Made by a program: the position numbers and the translations under genes. Below are positions 15,815 to 25,027 of a stretch of 32,080 bases of DNA, in pieces. Origin of the DNA: Prevotella sp. CAG:1320. Its GTDB lineage: Bacteria; Bacteroidota; Bacteroidia; Bacteroidales; Bacteroidaceae. Below the pieces are notes generated by a model. That model saw nothing but the letters and a program-made list of their open reading frames with translations. It searched no databases and was not told where the DNA came from. The DNA is taken from positions 1-32,080 of the forward strand of contig FR882139.1 in NCBI GenBank assembly GCA_000435635.1, given 5' to 3'. Within the stretch, counting starts at the first letter, position 1; every line of letters starts with the position of its first letter.

Positions 15815-15858
15815 AATAAAAATGCCCACAGATGGCATGTCACAGTCATCTGCGGGCA
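15815..15858 (-). terminator. Terminator or attenuator between serA and DUF1015
   Basis: On the minus strand a 12-bp stem (plus 15847-15858 with 15823-15834, one G-U pair) is followed by a TTTTTATTT run (15822-15814). It begins about 14 nt after the serA stop codon and ends about 20 nt before the DUF1015 start. It should end most serC-serA transcripts, leaving DUF1015 and YigZ to partial read-through or to an unseen promoter. Confidence 0.8.
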
Positions 15859-15871
15859 ACATATACTTAGA

Positions 15872-16789
15872 TTACTTGTTTACTTGGAATTTAGTGCAAC
15901 CATCCTTGAAGAAGGCGTTGATTTGCTTTGCGGCGGCAATACCAGCGTTGATATTGGCTTCCGCAGTTTGTGCGCCCATCTTCTTGGGAGTAGAGAAATA
16001 GCGACCCTCAAACTTTGAGAAGTCCGCGTCAGCGTCTGGCTTGATATCGGTGACAAACTTCAAGTCCTCACGTTCTGCCATCAACTTCAATAGCTCTGGT
16101 TCGTTGATGACCTCTTTACGGGCAGTGTTCACCAAGATGCCACCCTTCTTCATTTGGTTAACCATAGCGTAATTGATGCTCTGTCTGGTTTCTGGAGTAG
16201 CGGGGATATGTAGAGACACCACGTCGCATGTCTTGAACAGATCGTCACCACAACTTACCGCATGCACGCCGCTTTGCTCAATCACCTCTGCGGGACAGAA
16301 AGCGTCATAAGCATAGACCTCCATGCCGAAGCCCTTGGCTATGCGAGCCACGTTGCGTCCCACGTTACCAAAAGCGAGGATGCCCAATTTCTTGCCCATC
16401 AGTTCAGTACCCGACTTGCCATTATAGAAATTGCGTACCGCATAGACCAATAACCCAAAAACCAACTCTGCCACGGCGTTGGCATTTTGGCCAGGTGTGT
16501 TTTCTACCACTACGCCATGGGCAGTGGCGGCCGTCAAGTCCACGTTGTCATAACCAGCGCCAGCCCTCACGACTATTTTCAAGTTCTTTGCCGCGTCTAA
16601 CACCTCATTGTCAACCTTGTCAGAACGGATAATCAAGGCATCAGCGTCTTTTACGGCATCCAGTAGTTGGGTCTTCTCGGTGTATTTCTCTAACAGGCAA
16701 AGTTCATTACCACCTGCTTCCACTTCCTGCTTGATACCTTCCACCGCAGCGGCGGCAAAAGGTTTCTCTGTTGCTACTAATACTTTCAT
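15872..16789 (-). CDS. serA: D-3-phosphoglycerate dehydrogenase, short form with Lys in place of catalytic His
   Basis: 305 residues. It oxidises 3-phosphoglycerate to 3-phosphohydroxypyruvate with NAD+, the first step of serine synthesis. The nucleotide-binding domain has the glycine motif GILAFGNVG (136-144), and NTARKEV (221-227) carries the catalytic Arg224. There is no C-terminal ACT domain, so serine feedback through that domain is absent. The usual catalytic TPH-x-GA motif reads TPKKMGAQTAEAN (267-279), so Lys269 replaces His. This matches the so-called type IIIK enzymes, for example from Entamoeba, and from memory is general in Bacteroidota. The gene follows serC by 83 nt. A related 2-hydroxyacid dehydrogenase is the alternative, but the serC context settles it. 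Confidence 0.93.
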   Translation of the reverse strand: MKVLVATEKPFAAAAVEGIKQEVEAGGNELCLLEKYTEKTQLLDAVKDADALIIRSDKVDNEVLDAAKNLKIVVRAGAGYDNVDLTAATAHGVVVENTPGQNANAVAELVFGLLVYAVRNFYNGKSGTELMGKKLGILAFGNVGRNVARIAKGFGMEVYAYDAFCPAEVIEQSGVHAVSCGDDLFKTCDVVSLHIPATPETRQSINYAMVNQMKKGGILVNTARKEVINEPELLKLMAEREDLKFVTDIKPDADADFSKFEGRYFSTPKKMGAQTAEANINAGIAAAKQINAFFKDGCTKFQVNK

Positions 16790-16827
16790 AACTAACGATT
16801 TTCTTTACTGATGTTTGAAACAATAGA

Positions 16828-16848
16828 GGGCGGAAACAGCCTCCGCCC
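16828..16848 (-). promoter_or_regulatory. Hairpin in the serC-serA spacer
   Basis: A perfect 7-bp G/C-rich stem (GGGCGGA 16828-16834 with TCCGCCC 16842-16848) with a 7-nt loop lies between serC and serA. There is no T-run after it on the minus strand, so it is more likely a processing or stability element, or weak attenuator, than a full terminator. Confidence 0.45.
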
Positions 16849-16872
16849 TTTCACTTGTGTCGCTGTCACGGA

Positions 16873-17937
16873 TTAGTGAGCAGCCTCGAAGTCCTTCATG
16901 GCCTGCGCAAGGGCATTTACTCCTTCCAAGGTCATGGCGTTATAGCAGCTGGCACGGAATCCACCTACGGAGCGGTGTCCTTTGATGCCCACCATGCCAC
17001 GTTCTGTGGCAAAGTCAAGGAAAGGCTTCTCCAACTCTTTATACTCATCGCTCATCACAAAACAGATATTCATCAACGAGCGGCTGCTTTCCTGGGCGGT
17101 ACCACGGAACATCTTGTTGCGGTCTATTTCCGTATAGAGTACCTCGGCACGTTCATGCGCACGCTTGTCAGCGGCTTCCACTCCACCATTCTTCTTCAAC
17201 CAGCGAAGGTTTTCCAACATGGAGTAGATGGGAACAACTGGTGGTGTATTGAACATGGAGCCTTTCTCTACATGTGTGCGATAGTCAATCATCGTGGGCA
17301 ATTCCCTAGCCTTGCCCAATGCGTCATTCTTTATGATAATCACCGTTACGCCAGCCATGGCCAAATTCTTTTGAGCACCAGCGTAAATAGCGTCATACTT
17401 TGAAACATCCACAGGGCGACTCATGATGTCAGAAGACATATCCGCTACCAGGGGCACGGGGACATCAAAGTCTTTGCGATACTCAGTTCCGAAGATAGTA
17501 TTATTGGAAGTGACATGCAGGTAGTCTGCGTCGGCGGGCACTTCAAAGTCTGTGGGATAGAAAGTGTAGTTGGCATCAGCTGAGGAAGCTACTTCCACTA
17601 CCTCGCCAAAAAACTTAGCCTCTTTCATGGCCTTCTTTGCCCAAGTGCCGGAATTGACATAGGCAGCTTTCTTCTTCAATAAGTTAGCGGGTATCTGCAT
17701 GAATTGCAAGGAGGCGCCACCGCCTAGGAATATCACGGAGTATCCCTCAGGGATGTCCATAAGTTCCTTGATAAGAGCCACGCTCTCATCAACTACTGGC
17801 TGGAAGTCTTTCGCACGATGGCTTATTTCCATCAATGACAACCCTGAACCATTGAAATCCAAGATTTGCTTGGCGGTGTTCTCTATCACTTCGCGGGGAA
17901 GCATAGATGGACCTGCGTTAAAATTATACTTCTTCAT
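16873..17937 (-). CDS. serC: Phosphoserine aminotransferase
   Basis: 354 residues, the usual length. It is a PLP enzyme that transaminates 3-phosphohydroxypyruvate with glutamate to give phosphoserine, and members also serve pyridoxal phosphate synthesis. The start [14 protein letters not shown] is diagnostic, with GGGASLQF (72-79) and GTW (97-99) as phosphate- and cofactor-binding parts. The Schiff-base lysine is K190 in YAGAQKN (185-191). The C-terminal [11 protein letters not shown] block is the family's substrate phosphate site. It is the first gene of the serine operon and has a good promoter 45 nt upstream. Confidence 0.97.
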   Translation of the reverse strand: MKKYNFNAGPSMLPREVIENTAKQILDFNGSGLSLMEISHRAKDFQPVVDESVALIKELMDIPEGYSVIFLGGGASLQFMQIPANLLKKKAAYVNSGTWAKKAMKEAKFFGEVVEVASSADANYTFYPTDFEVPADADYLHVTSNNTIFGTEYRKDFDVPVPLVADMSSDIMSRPVDVSKYDAIYAGAQKNLAMAGVTVIIIKNDALGKARELPTMIDYRTHVEKGSMFNTPPVVPIYSMLENLRWLKKNGGVEAADKRAHERAEVLYTEIDRNKMFRGTAQESSRSLMNICFVMSDEYKELEKPFLDFATERGMVGIKGHRSVGGFRASCYNAMTLEGVNALAQAMKDFEAAH

Positions 17938-17989
17938 CTGTGTCTATTTAGTTTTTGTTTTATATTTACGCTTTTTTATATCACGCCTG

Positions 17990-18021
17990 CGAAGTTACTA
18001 TTTTTATTTGACATTGCCAAA
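17990..18021 (-). promoter_or_regulatory. Promoter for serC operon
   Basis: On the minus strand TTTG (plus 18018-18021) lies 20 nt upstream of TAACTTCG (17990-17997), one base from the -7 consensus. Transcription should begin near 17983-17985, giving a leader of about 45 nt before the serC ATG. Confidence 0.7.
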
Positions 18022-18085
18022 CTTTTTATCAATAAATATATAAATGCAGGGTGTTTTCTTTCAGATTGGCATGTTTCTGGCTAAA

Positions 18086-19405
18086 CTATCTTACTTCTTC
18101 CAAAATGGTCTTAATGCCTTTTATTTTCTCCCCAGCGGCTTGCCTTAACACATGTGCCACCTTTTGCTTCACTACGGCTACATAGGTATATCGTTCCTTT
18201 ACGTCTATATGCCCTATGTCTGAGGCTTGCAAGCCACCTTTCTTGCATAGAAATCCCACAATATCACCTTTACTTAACTTGTCTTTCTTGCCTTTCCCTA
18301 TATAGAGTGTAGCCATGCGCGGCTGTGCTGGAGCGGGAACATCATCAGGCATTGCGTATTCTTCCACTTTTCCGTTCACGTATTCCGGCACATCTTCGCC
18401 TGGTGCTAACAAGAAGAAAGCGTTTCCCTTGGCATCCCAACGTGCTGTGCGACCTACACGGTGGATATAACCTTCTTCACTCTCTGGCAAATGATAATGG
18501 ATGATGCTGTCTATATTAGGGATATCCAGACCACGCGAAGCCAGGTCTGTGCTCACCAAGACGTTCGCGCTGCCATTAGAAAAACGATAGAGAGCATCCT
18601 CTCTCTCTTTTTGCTCCATGCCGCCATGGAAGCTACTTACCACGAATCCTTGTTCTCTCAGGTAGTTGGCTACTCGCTCCACAGCGTCACGATAGTTAAG
18701 AAATACCACGCTACTCCCCTCCCCCAAATGACAAAGTAAATGCCTAAGAGCACCTAACTTGTCTTTTTCTGTGCTATATACCTTATATATATGTACGCGC
18801 GAGGAGACTTGTTCTTCTTTGTTTTGGAAGTCTACTGCTACCACGCTATGCATATTGACGAAACGGGGTATTTCCTCGGCATCAGTAGCGGAGAGCAGAA
18901 ATCGCCGTTTAACGCCCTTCAGCTTATCTATCAAGTGTCGCATTTCGTCATGAAATCCCATGGCCAGGCACTTGTCAAACTCGTCTATAATCAATAGCCT
19001 CACGTTGTATGGCGAAAGATTCCCTTTATCCAGGTGATCGTTTAATCTTCCTGGAGTGCCAAAAACCACTTGTGGTTTTACTTGTTTGATGAGTTTATGT
19101 TCCTCCATGGCTGGTCTGCCGCCATAACATGCCATACTTCTGAGTCCTGTTCCCATCTCTTTTAGCACTGATGCGGATTGGGAGGCAAGTTCCCTTCCTG
19201 GGGTAATGACTATCATTTGCAATGCGTCCAGGTTCTTGTCAAGTAATTGAGATGATGGCAGCAAATAGGCCAAGGTTTTTCCCGAGCCTGTTGGTGAGAG
19301 AATCACAACGTCTTTATCTCCATGCAAAATCGCTTTCACCGCGGCATTCTGCATCTCGTTGAGTTTGATGCCAAGCTTTTCGGTAATTGCCTGAATATCT
19401 TTCAT
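18086..19405 (-). CDS. DEAD-box RNA helicase with DbpA-type RNA-binding tail
   Basis: 439 residues from the ATG at 19405, which lies 4 nt after the upstream TPR gene's stop; a longer in-frame ATG at 19459 would sit inside that gene and lacks family similarity. Helicase motifs: SPTGSGKT (37-44), TPGRELA (68-74), TPGR (117-120), DEFD (141-144, a variant of DEAD), SAT (172-174), STDLASRGLDIP (285-296) and HRVGRTAR (315-322). Residues about 363-435 (ATLYIGKGKKDKLSKGDIV and onward) look like the DbpA C-terminal RNA-binding domain, which in DbpA recognises 23S rRNA hairpin 92. A role in large-subunit assembly is therefore likely. It is the last gene of the glgB-TPR run. Confidence 0.9.
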   Translation of the reverse strand: MKDIQAITEKLGIKLNEMQNAAVKAILHGDKDVVILSPTGSGKTLAYLLPSSQLLDKNLDALQMIVITPGRELASQSASVLKEMGTGLRSMACYGGRPAMEEHKLIKQVKPQVVFGTPGRLNDHLDKGNLSPYNVRLLIIDEFDKCLAMGFHDEMRHLIDKLKGVKRRFLLSATDAEEIPRFVNMHSVVAVDFQNKEEQVSSRVHIYKVYSTEKDKLGALRHLLCHLGEGSSVVFLNYRDAVERVANYLREQGFVVSSFHGGMEQKEREDALYRFSNGSANVLVSTDLASRGLDIPNIDSIIHYHLPESEEGYIHRVGRTARWDAKGNAFFLLAPGEDVPEYVNGKVEEYAMPDDVPAPAQPRMATLYIGKGKKDKLSKGDIVGFLCKKGGLQASDIGHIDVKERYTYVAVVKQKVAHVLRQAAGEKIKGIKTILEEVR

Positions 19406-19409
19406 CTGT

Positions 19410-20633
19410 CTAATGCTTGTTATTGGTTTGCTTTTTAATGATCTTCTCCATCTCGTCAAATTCCGCCCCCATATTGAGATTTAGGTAGATTGTATAGAGC
19501 GGGAAAGCCCATCGTTGTTGGTCATTGGGCACCATGGCACGATATCGTTCCATGTAGGGCAAAGCTTTTTGGTAATAACTCTGGATAGACTTTTTCATTT
19601 TGTTGCTCACTTGTGTTTTCTTGTCCAACTTGATAGCCTTGTAATAATATGCAAGCCCCGCATTGAGATATGGCCCTGGAACAGAGTCGGTCATGGCGAT
19701 AATTTGATTGCATAGTTTGATGCATTCGTCATATTGTTCCTTGTTTAATAGCAGGGTTGTCTTCGTGAACATGAACAACGTATTGGTAGAGTCCGTTTCC
19801 AAAGCTTGTTCCGTTACGTACATTGCTTTATCCACTTCATTGTTTATTGTGTAAAACTCAATTAGCCTTGGGTAAAAGAACGGGAATTTTGGATCCACTT
19901 GGAATCCTTCCAACAAAGCCCGTTCATATCGAGCTGTGTCGTTCTCCAACTTGTAGGTTTCCGCTAAGTATTGCAGCATATAGTTGTAGTGGGCGGTATC
20001 CTTCAATGCTTCATAGGAGTGATGGAGCGTGGCCTTGGGGTCTTGCATTTTGTATCCGCAATATACACTCCAGTATGCTGCCTCAGGCAAATTAGGGTCT
20101 GTCTCTTGATAGTTCTTTGACTTAAAGAGAGGCTGGCGTGCGCAATCAATATAGATGTCCAAAAAACGGTAAGCCTCTGCGTATCGTTGCTTGCCAATCA
20201 TCCAGAGACCGCCACTTAACAGATTGGGACGTATCATGTGCAAGTACTCTGAGTGGTCATTTCTGTATTTCAACCTTACACGCCCTTTCTTATCGGGTTC
20301 CATCTCTACGGAGTCAAGTCCCTCGGCTACCTCAAACAGTTTTTTCGCCAAGTTGAAAAGCGAGGCGGTATCGTAAGCTTGTTTCAGGTATAGTTTCTCA
20401 TTACCCTGTTCATATTGCTTCACCACTATATCATAGAGTAAACTCCATATTTTCAAGTTATTTTTGTTAACGGAGTCTTTTAATAGCGTCTCCAAGCTCT
20501 GTTGAGCTTGTGGCAGGTTATTCCCTGCCTTTAACTGGTCTTTAGCGGCGTTGATTTCCTTCTTTTGGCACCATGCTTCTCCCAACCAGCAAACGCAACA
20601 AGCTATTAGCATCAAAGTTCTTAATGTCTTCAT
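19410..20633 (-). CDS. Exported TPR-repeat protein
   Basis: 407 residues. Residues 1-23 form a signal peptide with a Cys-containing hydrophobic core ending AWCQ; a lipoprotein is possible but the lipobox is poor. The rest is helical, with tetratricopeptide-like pairs, for example around residues 205-330 (YLAETYKLENDTARYERALLEG and AMYVTEQALETDSTNTLFMF regions). No enzyme motif is visible. It overlaps the preceding TPR gene by 4 nt (ATGA) and is followed 4 nt later by the DEAD-box gene. It is probably a periplasmic scaffold acting with its TPR neighbour; the partner is unknown. Confidence 0.85.
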   Translation of the reverse strand: MKTLRTLMLIACCVCWLGEAWCQKKEINAAKDQLKAGNNLPQAQQSLETLLKDSVNKNNLKIWSLLYDIVVKQYEQGNEKLYLKQAYDTASLFNLAKKLFEVAEGLDSVEMEPDKKGRVRLKYRNDHSEYLHMIRPNLLSGGLWMIGKQRYAEAYRFLDIYIDCARQPLFKSKNYQETDPNLPEAAYWSVYCGYKMQDPKATLHHSYEALKDTAHYNYMLQYLAETYKLENDTARYERALLEGFQVDPKFPFFYPRLIEFYTINNEVDKAMYVTEQALETDSTNTLFMFTKTTLLLNKEQYDECIKLCNQIIAMTDSVPGPYLNAGLAYYYKAIKLDKKTQVSNKMKKSIQSYYQKALPYMERYRAMVPNDQQRWAFPLYTIYLNLNMGAEFDEMEKIIKKQTNNKH

Positions 20634-21394
20634 CTCATCGATTCCTCCAATTCTTTCTTTCGTGGATCATCTAACACATTATATACATGTAACAACAGCT
20701 TGGGCCAATCCACGGTTTTGTGGTTTGGATCCAGCGACCTGACCTTCTCGAGGGAGGCCAAAGCCTGTTGATAAGCATTCTTGATGCTGTCTGCTAAAGC
20801 GGGAGTTAATTTTTCGTGTTTAGCCTCGATACTGTCATGCAGTACCACGGCTTTACTCACTTCGCACACACCTATATTATATATGGCTTCCACAAAAGTG
20901 GAGTCCAAACTCACGGCGTGCTTAAAGCTGGCTATGGCTTTTTCCCAATTGCCCTCCTTCATGCACACCTCGCCGTTTAATGCCCAATTCCATTTACTGT
21001 CAGGATACTTACGTATCTCGTCGTGTATGTATTGCTTCAATTCGGTCTCCTTTCCTGGAGCCGTGAAATATTCCATCAATAGTTTATTGAAAATGGGGTT
21101 GGGTCTGTCGTGGTCATGCAAGTCAAGTAACGCTACGATATATCGGGTAGAGTCTTGGGGTGTTTCCATGAGGTGGGCCATGGCTTGAATCTTGACTTCT
21201 GCCGCTTGCTTGGCGGTACGATTTTCTTTTAGCGCCATGTCCGCATAATGGTCGGCCGTATGATAATTGCCTTTTCGTAAAGCCTCTTGTGCGGTTTCCA
21301 ACGCTTCATTGGCATTATGGGGCACCAGTGGTTGCTGGGCCTGTACACTTATGGAAACCACCAGGATAACGAAAAGCATTATTCGAGTTCTCAT
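20630..21394 (-). CDS. Exported small TPR-repeat protein
   Basis: 254 residues. The signal peptide spans 1-19 (VQAQ end). TPR-like helices are visible at about 25-60 (ALRKGNYHTADHYADMALK), 135-165 (WNWALNGEVCMKEGNWEKAIASFKHA, then VSLDSTFVEAIYNIG) and 205-230. It overlaps the following TPR gene by 4 nt and begins 11 nt after the membrane-protein gene, so the three are surely co-translated. The function is not recognisable beyond protein-protein interaction in the periplasm. Confidence 0.85.
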   Translation of the reverse strand: MRTRIMLFVILVVSISVQAQQPLVPHNANEALETAQEALRKGNYHTADHYADMALKENRTAKQAAEVKIQAMAHLMETPQDSTRYIVALLDLHDHDRPNPIFNKLLMEYFTAPGKETELKQYIHDEIRKYPDSKWNWALNGEVCMKEGNWEKAIASFKHAVSLDSTFVEAIYNIGVCEVSKAVVLHDSIEAKHEKLTPALADSIKNAYQQALASLEKVRSLDPNHKTVDWPKLLLHVYNVLDDPRKKELEESMR

Positions 21395-21405
21395 GCTTGC
21401 CCCCC

Positions 21406-22467
21406 TTATTTAGCGTATTGATAATAATACCAATAGGTGTTGCCGTAAGTATCCCTGAGAGCGTTGGCCCTCATCACGGAATCCGCAAAACTTTTAGCCA
21501 GGGCTTGGTAGTCTTGAAAATCCGCGTCCATTACGTTGTCGTGATAGACCACAGATGGATTGCCTCGCATGTGGGTATAGAGTACCAATGCCTCACGGAA
21601 GTGCTTGGGCACGTAGGCACTGTCTAGCTGATAGCATTTCCTTATCCTTTTGGCAAAGCCGTCAATGTCTTTGTCAAGCAAGAATTTGGTTAACATATAA
21701 TCTATCGTATGCCGCTTACGATTATCCTTCCACATCACTGTCCTCACGCTTGTTCCATTGGCTTGCATGGCTGCGCTTCTTCCTTCCAAAGGATATGTGA
21801 ATAGCCTTTCACCTAGTTTGTCGGTTTTTTCCAGACAGGCGATGCGCAACATGGTTAGAGAAGAATCTGTGTCCAATGAGCGTCTGCCGACACGAAGTGC
21901 TGACCTGTAGTCACCTTTTATCATAAGTGACTCCATGCGCATTCTATAGTGGAAGACATCCTGGTGGTTGCAAATGAGCATGACCATCACAAACATTAAC
22001 AGTATCTGCCCCAGGTTAATCCATACAACAGGGGAATGGAAAACGTCTTCTTTGCCGACCTTGAAGAGTTCGCCGTATTTTTTGGCGAATATCACGAGCA
22101 AGATATATACACCTAGCGAAAGTGGCAATATCCACGCCCATGAACCATATGAGACCTCTTGGTTCATAGGTTCATTGGGGCTTGTGATAAAGGCCAGCAA
22201 TAAGAACGAGGGGAAATACACTAATGCGTGTGTATAGTCTTTTAGCTTGGTAAGTGCGTAGACGCCCCATGCCAAGAGACTTAAAATGAGTGTTAACAAC
22301 ACGGCACCAACATCACGCTGATAGCTCGTTACGCCATCAGAGAGTATATGCTGCGCCATAGCCAATACATCGGCTTGGTAGAAACGCAAATACACATACG
22401 TGAACGCTATGAAGAGAATAGCACAGGCCACCCTTGTGATGGCCGTGCTATCTTGGTGTCGAGTCAT
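21406..22467 (-). CDS. Polytopic membrane protein with soluble C-terminal half (possibly DUF6057-like)
   Basis: 353 residues. About five hydrophobic segments lie at roughly 9-28, 52-72, 81-96, 108-128 and 148-166, followed by a soluble part of about 185 residues that is helical and may form degenerate TPR pairs (for example MIKGDYRSALRVGRRSLDTD near 182-201 and YVPKHFREALVLY near 292-304). I do not recognise a catalytic motif. It resembles, from memory, the DUF6057 membrane proteins of Bacteroidales, but it is shorter, so this is tentative. It starts 6 nt after glgB and ends 11 nt before a TPR gene, so it is a core member of this operon. Confidence 0.75.
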   Translation of the reverse strand: MTRHQDSTAITRVACAILFIAFTYVYLRFYQADVLAMAQHILSDGVTSYQRDVGAVLLTLILSLLAWGVYALTKLKDYTHALVYFPSFLLLAFITSPNEPMNQEVSYGSWAWILPLSLGVYILLVIFAKKYGELFKVGKEDVFHSPVVWINLGQILLMFVMVMLICNHQDVFHYRMRMESLMIKGDYRSALRVGRRSLDTDSSLTMLRIACLEKTDKLGERLFTYPLEGRSAAMQANGTSVRTVMWKDNRKRHTIDYMLTKFLLDKDIDGFAKRIRKCYQLDSAYVPKHFREALVLYTHMRGNPSVVYHDNVMDADFQDYQALAKSFADSVMRANALRDTYGNTYWYYYQYAK

Positions 22468-22473
22468 TTATCG

Positions 22474-24534
22474 TCAGTCTTTTCTTAAAACCAATGCGGT
22501 ACGGGCTGGCAAATACAGCTTTAGCCATTCCTTATGGTCGTCTACGTACAAAGGATCATAGTTGGTGAGATGGGTCATCGTGTCGTCATTGAACCCATTG
22601 CCGCCGAAATCCTTGTTGTCACTATCCAATACCACATGATAACTGCCCGTGGGTACAAGGAAGCCATAGTCGGTGAAGCTTCTCGTGGGCGAGAAATTGA
22701 AAACGAAGAGCAACTCACCCCGCATAAATGCCAACACTTGATCGCCGTCATTGTGCCATATCTCTTGCACGGGGGTAAGATTGAAGTTCTTCTCGCTCTT
22801 GATTACCTTCAGCATTTCCTTGTCGAAGTCGCCCAGGTAGTGGTAGCAAAGCTCCTTGTTGTCAACCAGGTTCCATTGCCTGCGGGCATATTTATAACTC
22901 CATCCATTGCCTTCGCGGGGGAAATCTATCCACTCTGGGTGTCCAAACTCATTGCCCATGAAGTTGAGGTAACCGCCATTGATGGCCGCTGCCGTCACGA
23001 GCCTTATCATCTTGTGAAGCGCGATGCCGCGGTGTACCAAGTCGTTTTCGTCTCCTTTCCTGAAGTGCCAATACATGTCAGCGTCTATCAAGCGGAAGAT
23101 GATGGTCTTGTCTCCCACCAACGCTTGGTCATGGCTTTCGCAATAAGAGATGGTTTTCTCGTCGCTGCGGCGGTTTTTCACTTCCCAGAATATGCTGCTG
23201 GGCTTCCAGTTCTCGTCGCTCACCTCCTTGATGGTCTTTATCCAATAATCGGGGATGTTCATGGCCATCCTGTAGTTGAAGCCATAACCACCATCCTCAA
23301 ACTTGGCGGCCAATCCAGGCATGCCGCTCACTTCCTCCGCGATGGTGATGGCGTTCTTGTTCACTTCATGTATCAGGCAGTTGGCCAATGTCAGGTAACA
23401 GATGGCGTTATCGTCTTGATGCCCATTGAAATAGTCTCCGTAGTTGCAGAACGCCTCGCCCAGTCCGTGGCTGTAGTAAAGCATGGATGTGACACCGTCA
23501 AAACGGAAGCCATCGAAGTGGAACTCCTGTAGCCAATACTTGCAGTTGCTCAACAAGAAATGGATGACTTCATCCTTGCCATAGTCAAAGCACAGGCTGT
23601 CCCACGCGGGGTGCTCGTGCCTGTCTCCTGGGTAGAAATACTGGTTGGGGTCACCTGCCAAGTTGCCCAAACCCTCCACTTCGTTCTTCACGGCGTGGGA
23701 ATGTACGATGTCCATGATGACGGCAATGCCTTTTTGATGGGCAGTGTCTATCAGTTCTTTCAGTTCCTCGGGCGTGCCAAAACGGCTGCTTGCCGCGAAG
23801 AAGCTGCTGACGTGATAGCCGAAAGAGCCATAATAGGGATGTTCCTGTATGGCCATGATTTGTATGCAGTTGTATCCGTCCTCTATCACGCGGGGCAAGA
23901 CGTTTTCCTGGAAGTCCTTATACGTGCCCACCTTCTCCGCGTCTTCCGCCATGCCGATGTGGCATTCATAGATAAGCAGCGGATTTACCTTGGGTTTGAA
24001 GGTCTTTTTTTTCCACACGTAAGGCTCTGGGTTCCATACTTGCGCGGAGAATATCTTGGTATTGTCATCTTGTACTACTCGTTGTGCCCAGGCGGGAATG
24101 CGTTCGCCTTCCCCACCCTGCCAGTGTACCTTCATCTTGTATAGGTCACCATGCTTCATGGCTTTCTCCGAGAGCTTCAACTCCCAGTTGCCAGTTCCCT
24201 CGATGCGTTTCGCACGGTAACGCTCGGTTTCCTGCCAGCCGTTGAAGTCTCCTATCAAGTAAATGTCCGTGGCATTGGGCGCCCACTCCCGGAATACCCA
24301 ACCACGCGACAACTTGTGCAATCCATAGTAGTTGTGGCCATTCGCAAAGTCGGTCAGCGATGTCTTGCCGCCATTGGTGAGTTGGCTCAATTTCCACAGT
24401 GCATGGTCGTGCCTGCCCTTGATGGCTTCCTCGTAGGGTTCCAGATAGGGGTCGTTCTTCACCAGTCCAATGTGCTGTGGTGCCACATTGGCCTTTGCCC
24501 TGTGTGTGGCTGGCGTTTTCTTTTTAGTAGTCAT
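22474..24534 (-). CDS. glgB: 1,4-alpha-glucan branching enzyme (eukaryote-like GH13)
   Basis: 686 residues. It introduces alpha-1,6 branches in glycogen. Residues about 65-170 are a CBM48-type domain (WVFREWAPNATDIYLIGDFNGW at 79-100). The GH13 barrel follows with conserved regions DIVHSH (275-280), GFRFDGVTS (342-350, nucleophile D346), IAEEVSG (398-404, acid E400) and ESHDQ (466-470, H468-D469). The N-terminal wording (REWAPNA, IGDFNGW) and the length fit the eukaryotic and Bacteroidota branching-enzyme group rather than E. coli-type GlgB. No other glycogen gene (glgA, glgC, glgP) is adjacent. Instead it sits between a YhcH-family gene (27 nt) and a membrane protein (6 nt). Confidence 0.95.
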   Translation of the reverse strand: MTTKKKTPATHRAKANVAPQHIGLVKNDPYLEPYEEAIKGRHDHALWKLSQLTNGGKTSLTDFANGHNYYGLHKLSRGWVFREWAPNATDIYLIGDFNGWQETERYRAKRIEGTGNWELKLSEKAMKHGDLYKMKVHWQGGEGERIPAWAQRVVQDDNTKIFSAQVWNPEPYVWKKKTFKPKVNPLLIYECHIGMAEDAEKVGTYKDFQENVLPRVIEDGYNCIQIMAIQEHPYYGSFGYHVSSFFAASSRFGTPEELKELIDTAHQKGIAVIMDIVHSHAVKNEVEGLGNLAGDPNQYFYPGDRHEHPAWDSLCFDYGKDEVIHFLLSNCKYWLQEFHFDGFRFDGVTSMLYYSHGLGEAFCNYGDYFNGHQDDNAICYLTLANCLIHEVNKNAITIAEEVSGMPGLAAKFEDGGYGFNYRMAMNIPDYWIKTIKEVSDENWKPSSIFWEVKNRRSDEKTISYCESHDQALVGDKTIIFRLIDADMYWHFRKGDENDLVHRGIALHKMIRLVTAAAINGGYLNFMGNEFGHPEWIDFPREGNGWSYKYARRQWNLVDNKELCYHYLGDFDKEMLKVIKSEKNFNLTPVQEIWHNDGDQVLAFMRGELLFVFNFSPTRSFTDYGFLVPTGSYHVVLDSDNKDFGGNGFNDDTMTHLTNYDPLYVDDHKEWLKLYLPARTALVLRKD

Positions 24535-24561
24535 AGGTCTTTATGATTAAAAGGTTATTTC

Positions 24562-25005
24562 TTACACGATGGCCTTGAAGATGGCCTTGCGTATGCTTCC
24601 CTTGCCAATGCAGGGCTGGTGACCGTCTTGTGGCCAGAAGATGGCAAACTCCCCAGGCTTGCAATAGATAATGGAGCGGGGCTTCACCCCACGATATTTG
24701 GTCACGTCTTTCTCTTCGTTGTATTCCGCTTCGGGTAAGTCCGCCAAGGGGATATATCCGTAACCTTCCACGGTGTCTAGCGGTATCTGTATATCCAACA
24801 TCTTGCGGTGGGTCTCAAAGACGGCTTCCTCCTCGGTCTTGCCCTCTGCGGTGGTGATGTTGACAAAAAGTTCCTTGTCCTTGATGTAATGCTTTCCGGG
24901 CTCCAAGGTCATGAGGTCGTTCTCCCTGATGAATTTCACCACGTCCGCGAAGAGCGGGTGGAGGGAGACGTACTTCTCCAGGTTCTCTAATCTGTCTGTT
25001 ACCAT
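24562..25005 (-). CDS. YhcH/YjgK/YiaL-family protein
   Basis: 147 residues, full length for this beta-sandwich (DUF386) family, whose E. coli members YhcH (NanQ) and YiaL are linked with sialic acid and sugar metabolism and may be anomerases. Characteristic parts are LEPGKHYIKDKELFVNI (35-51), the FETHRKMLDIQIPL stretch (63-76) with probable metal-binding His and Asp, and FAIFWPQDGHQPCIG (118-132) with a further His. It starts 22 nt after the MORN gene and ends 27 nt before glgB. Here the sugar partner may be linked to glycogen or to an imported sugar, but this is inference. Confidence 0.9.
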   Translation of the reverse strand: MVTDRLENLEKYVSLHPLFADVVKFIRENDLMTLEPGKHYIKDKELFVNITTAEGKTEEEAVFETHRKMLDIQIPLDTVEGYGYIPLADLPEAEYNEEKDVTKYRGVKPRSIIYCKPGEFAIFWPQDGHQPCIGKGSIRKAIFKAIV

Positions 25006-25027
25006 AGCTTATAGTGTTTAAAGGTTG

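Noticed and set aside
18086..19459. Longer N-terminus of the DEAD-box protein from the ATG at 19459
   Set aside because: The extra 18 residues overlap the upstream TPR gene and are basic with no family similarity; the ATG at 19405 gives the usual spacing after the TPR stop.
22534..23532. Open frame of 332 codons on plus, opposite glgB
   Set aside because: Antisense to a fully conserved branching enzyme; no similarity or start signals.
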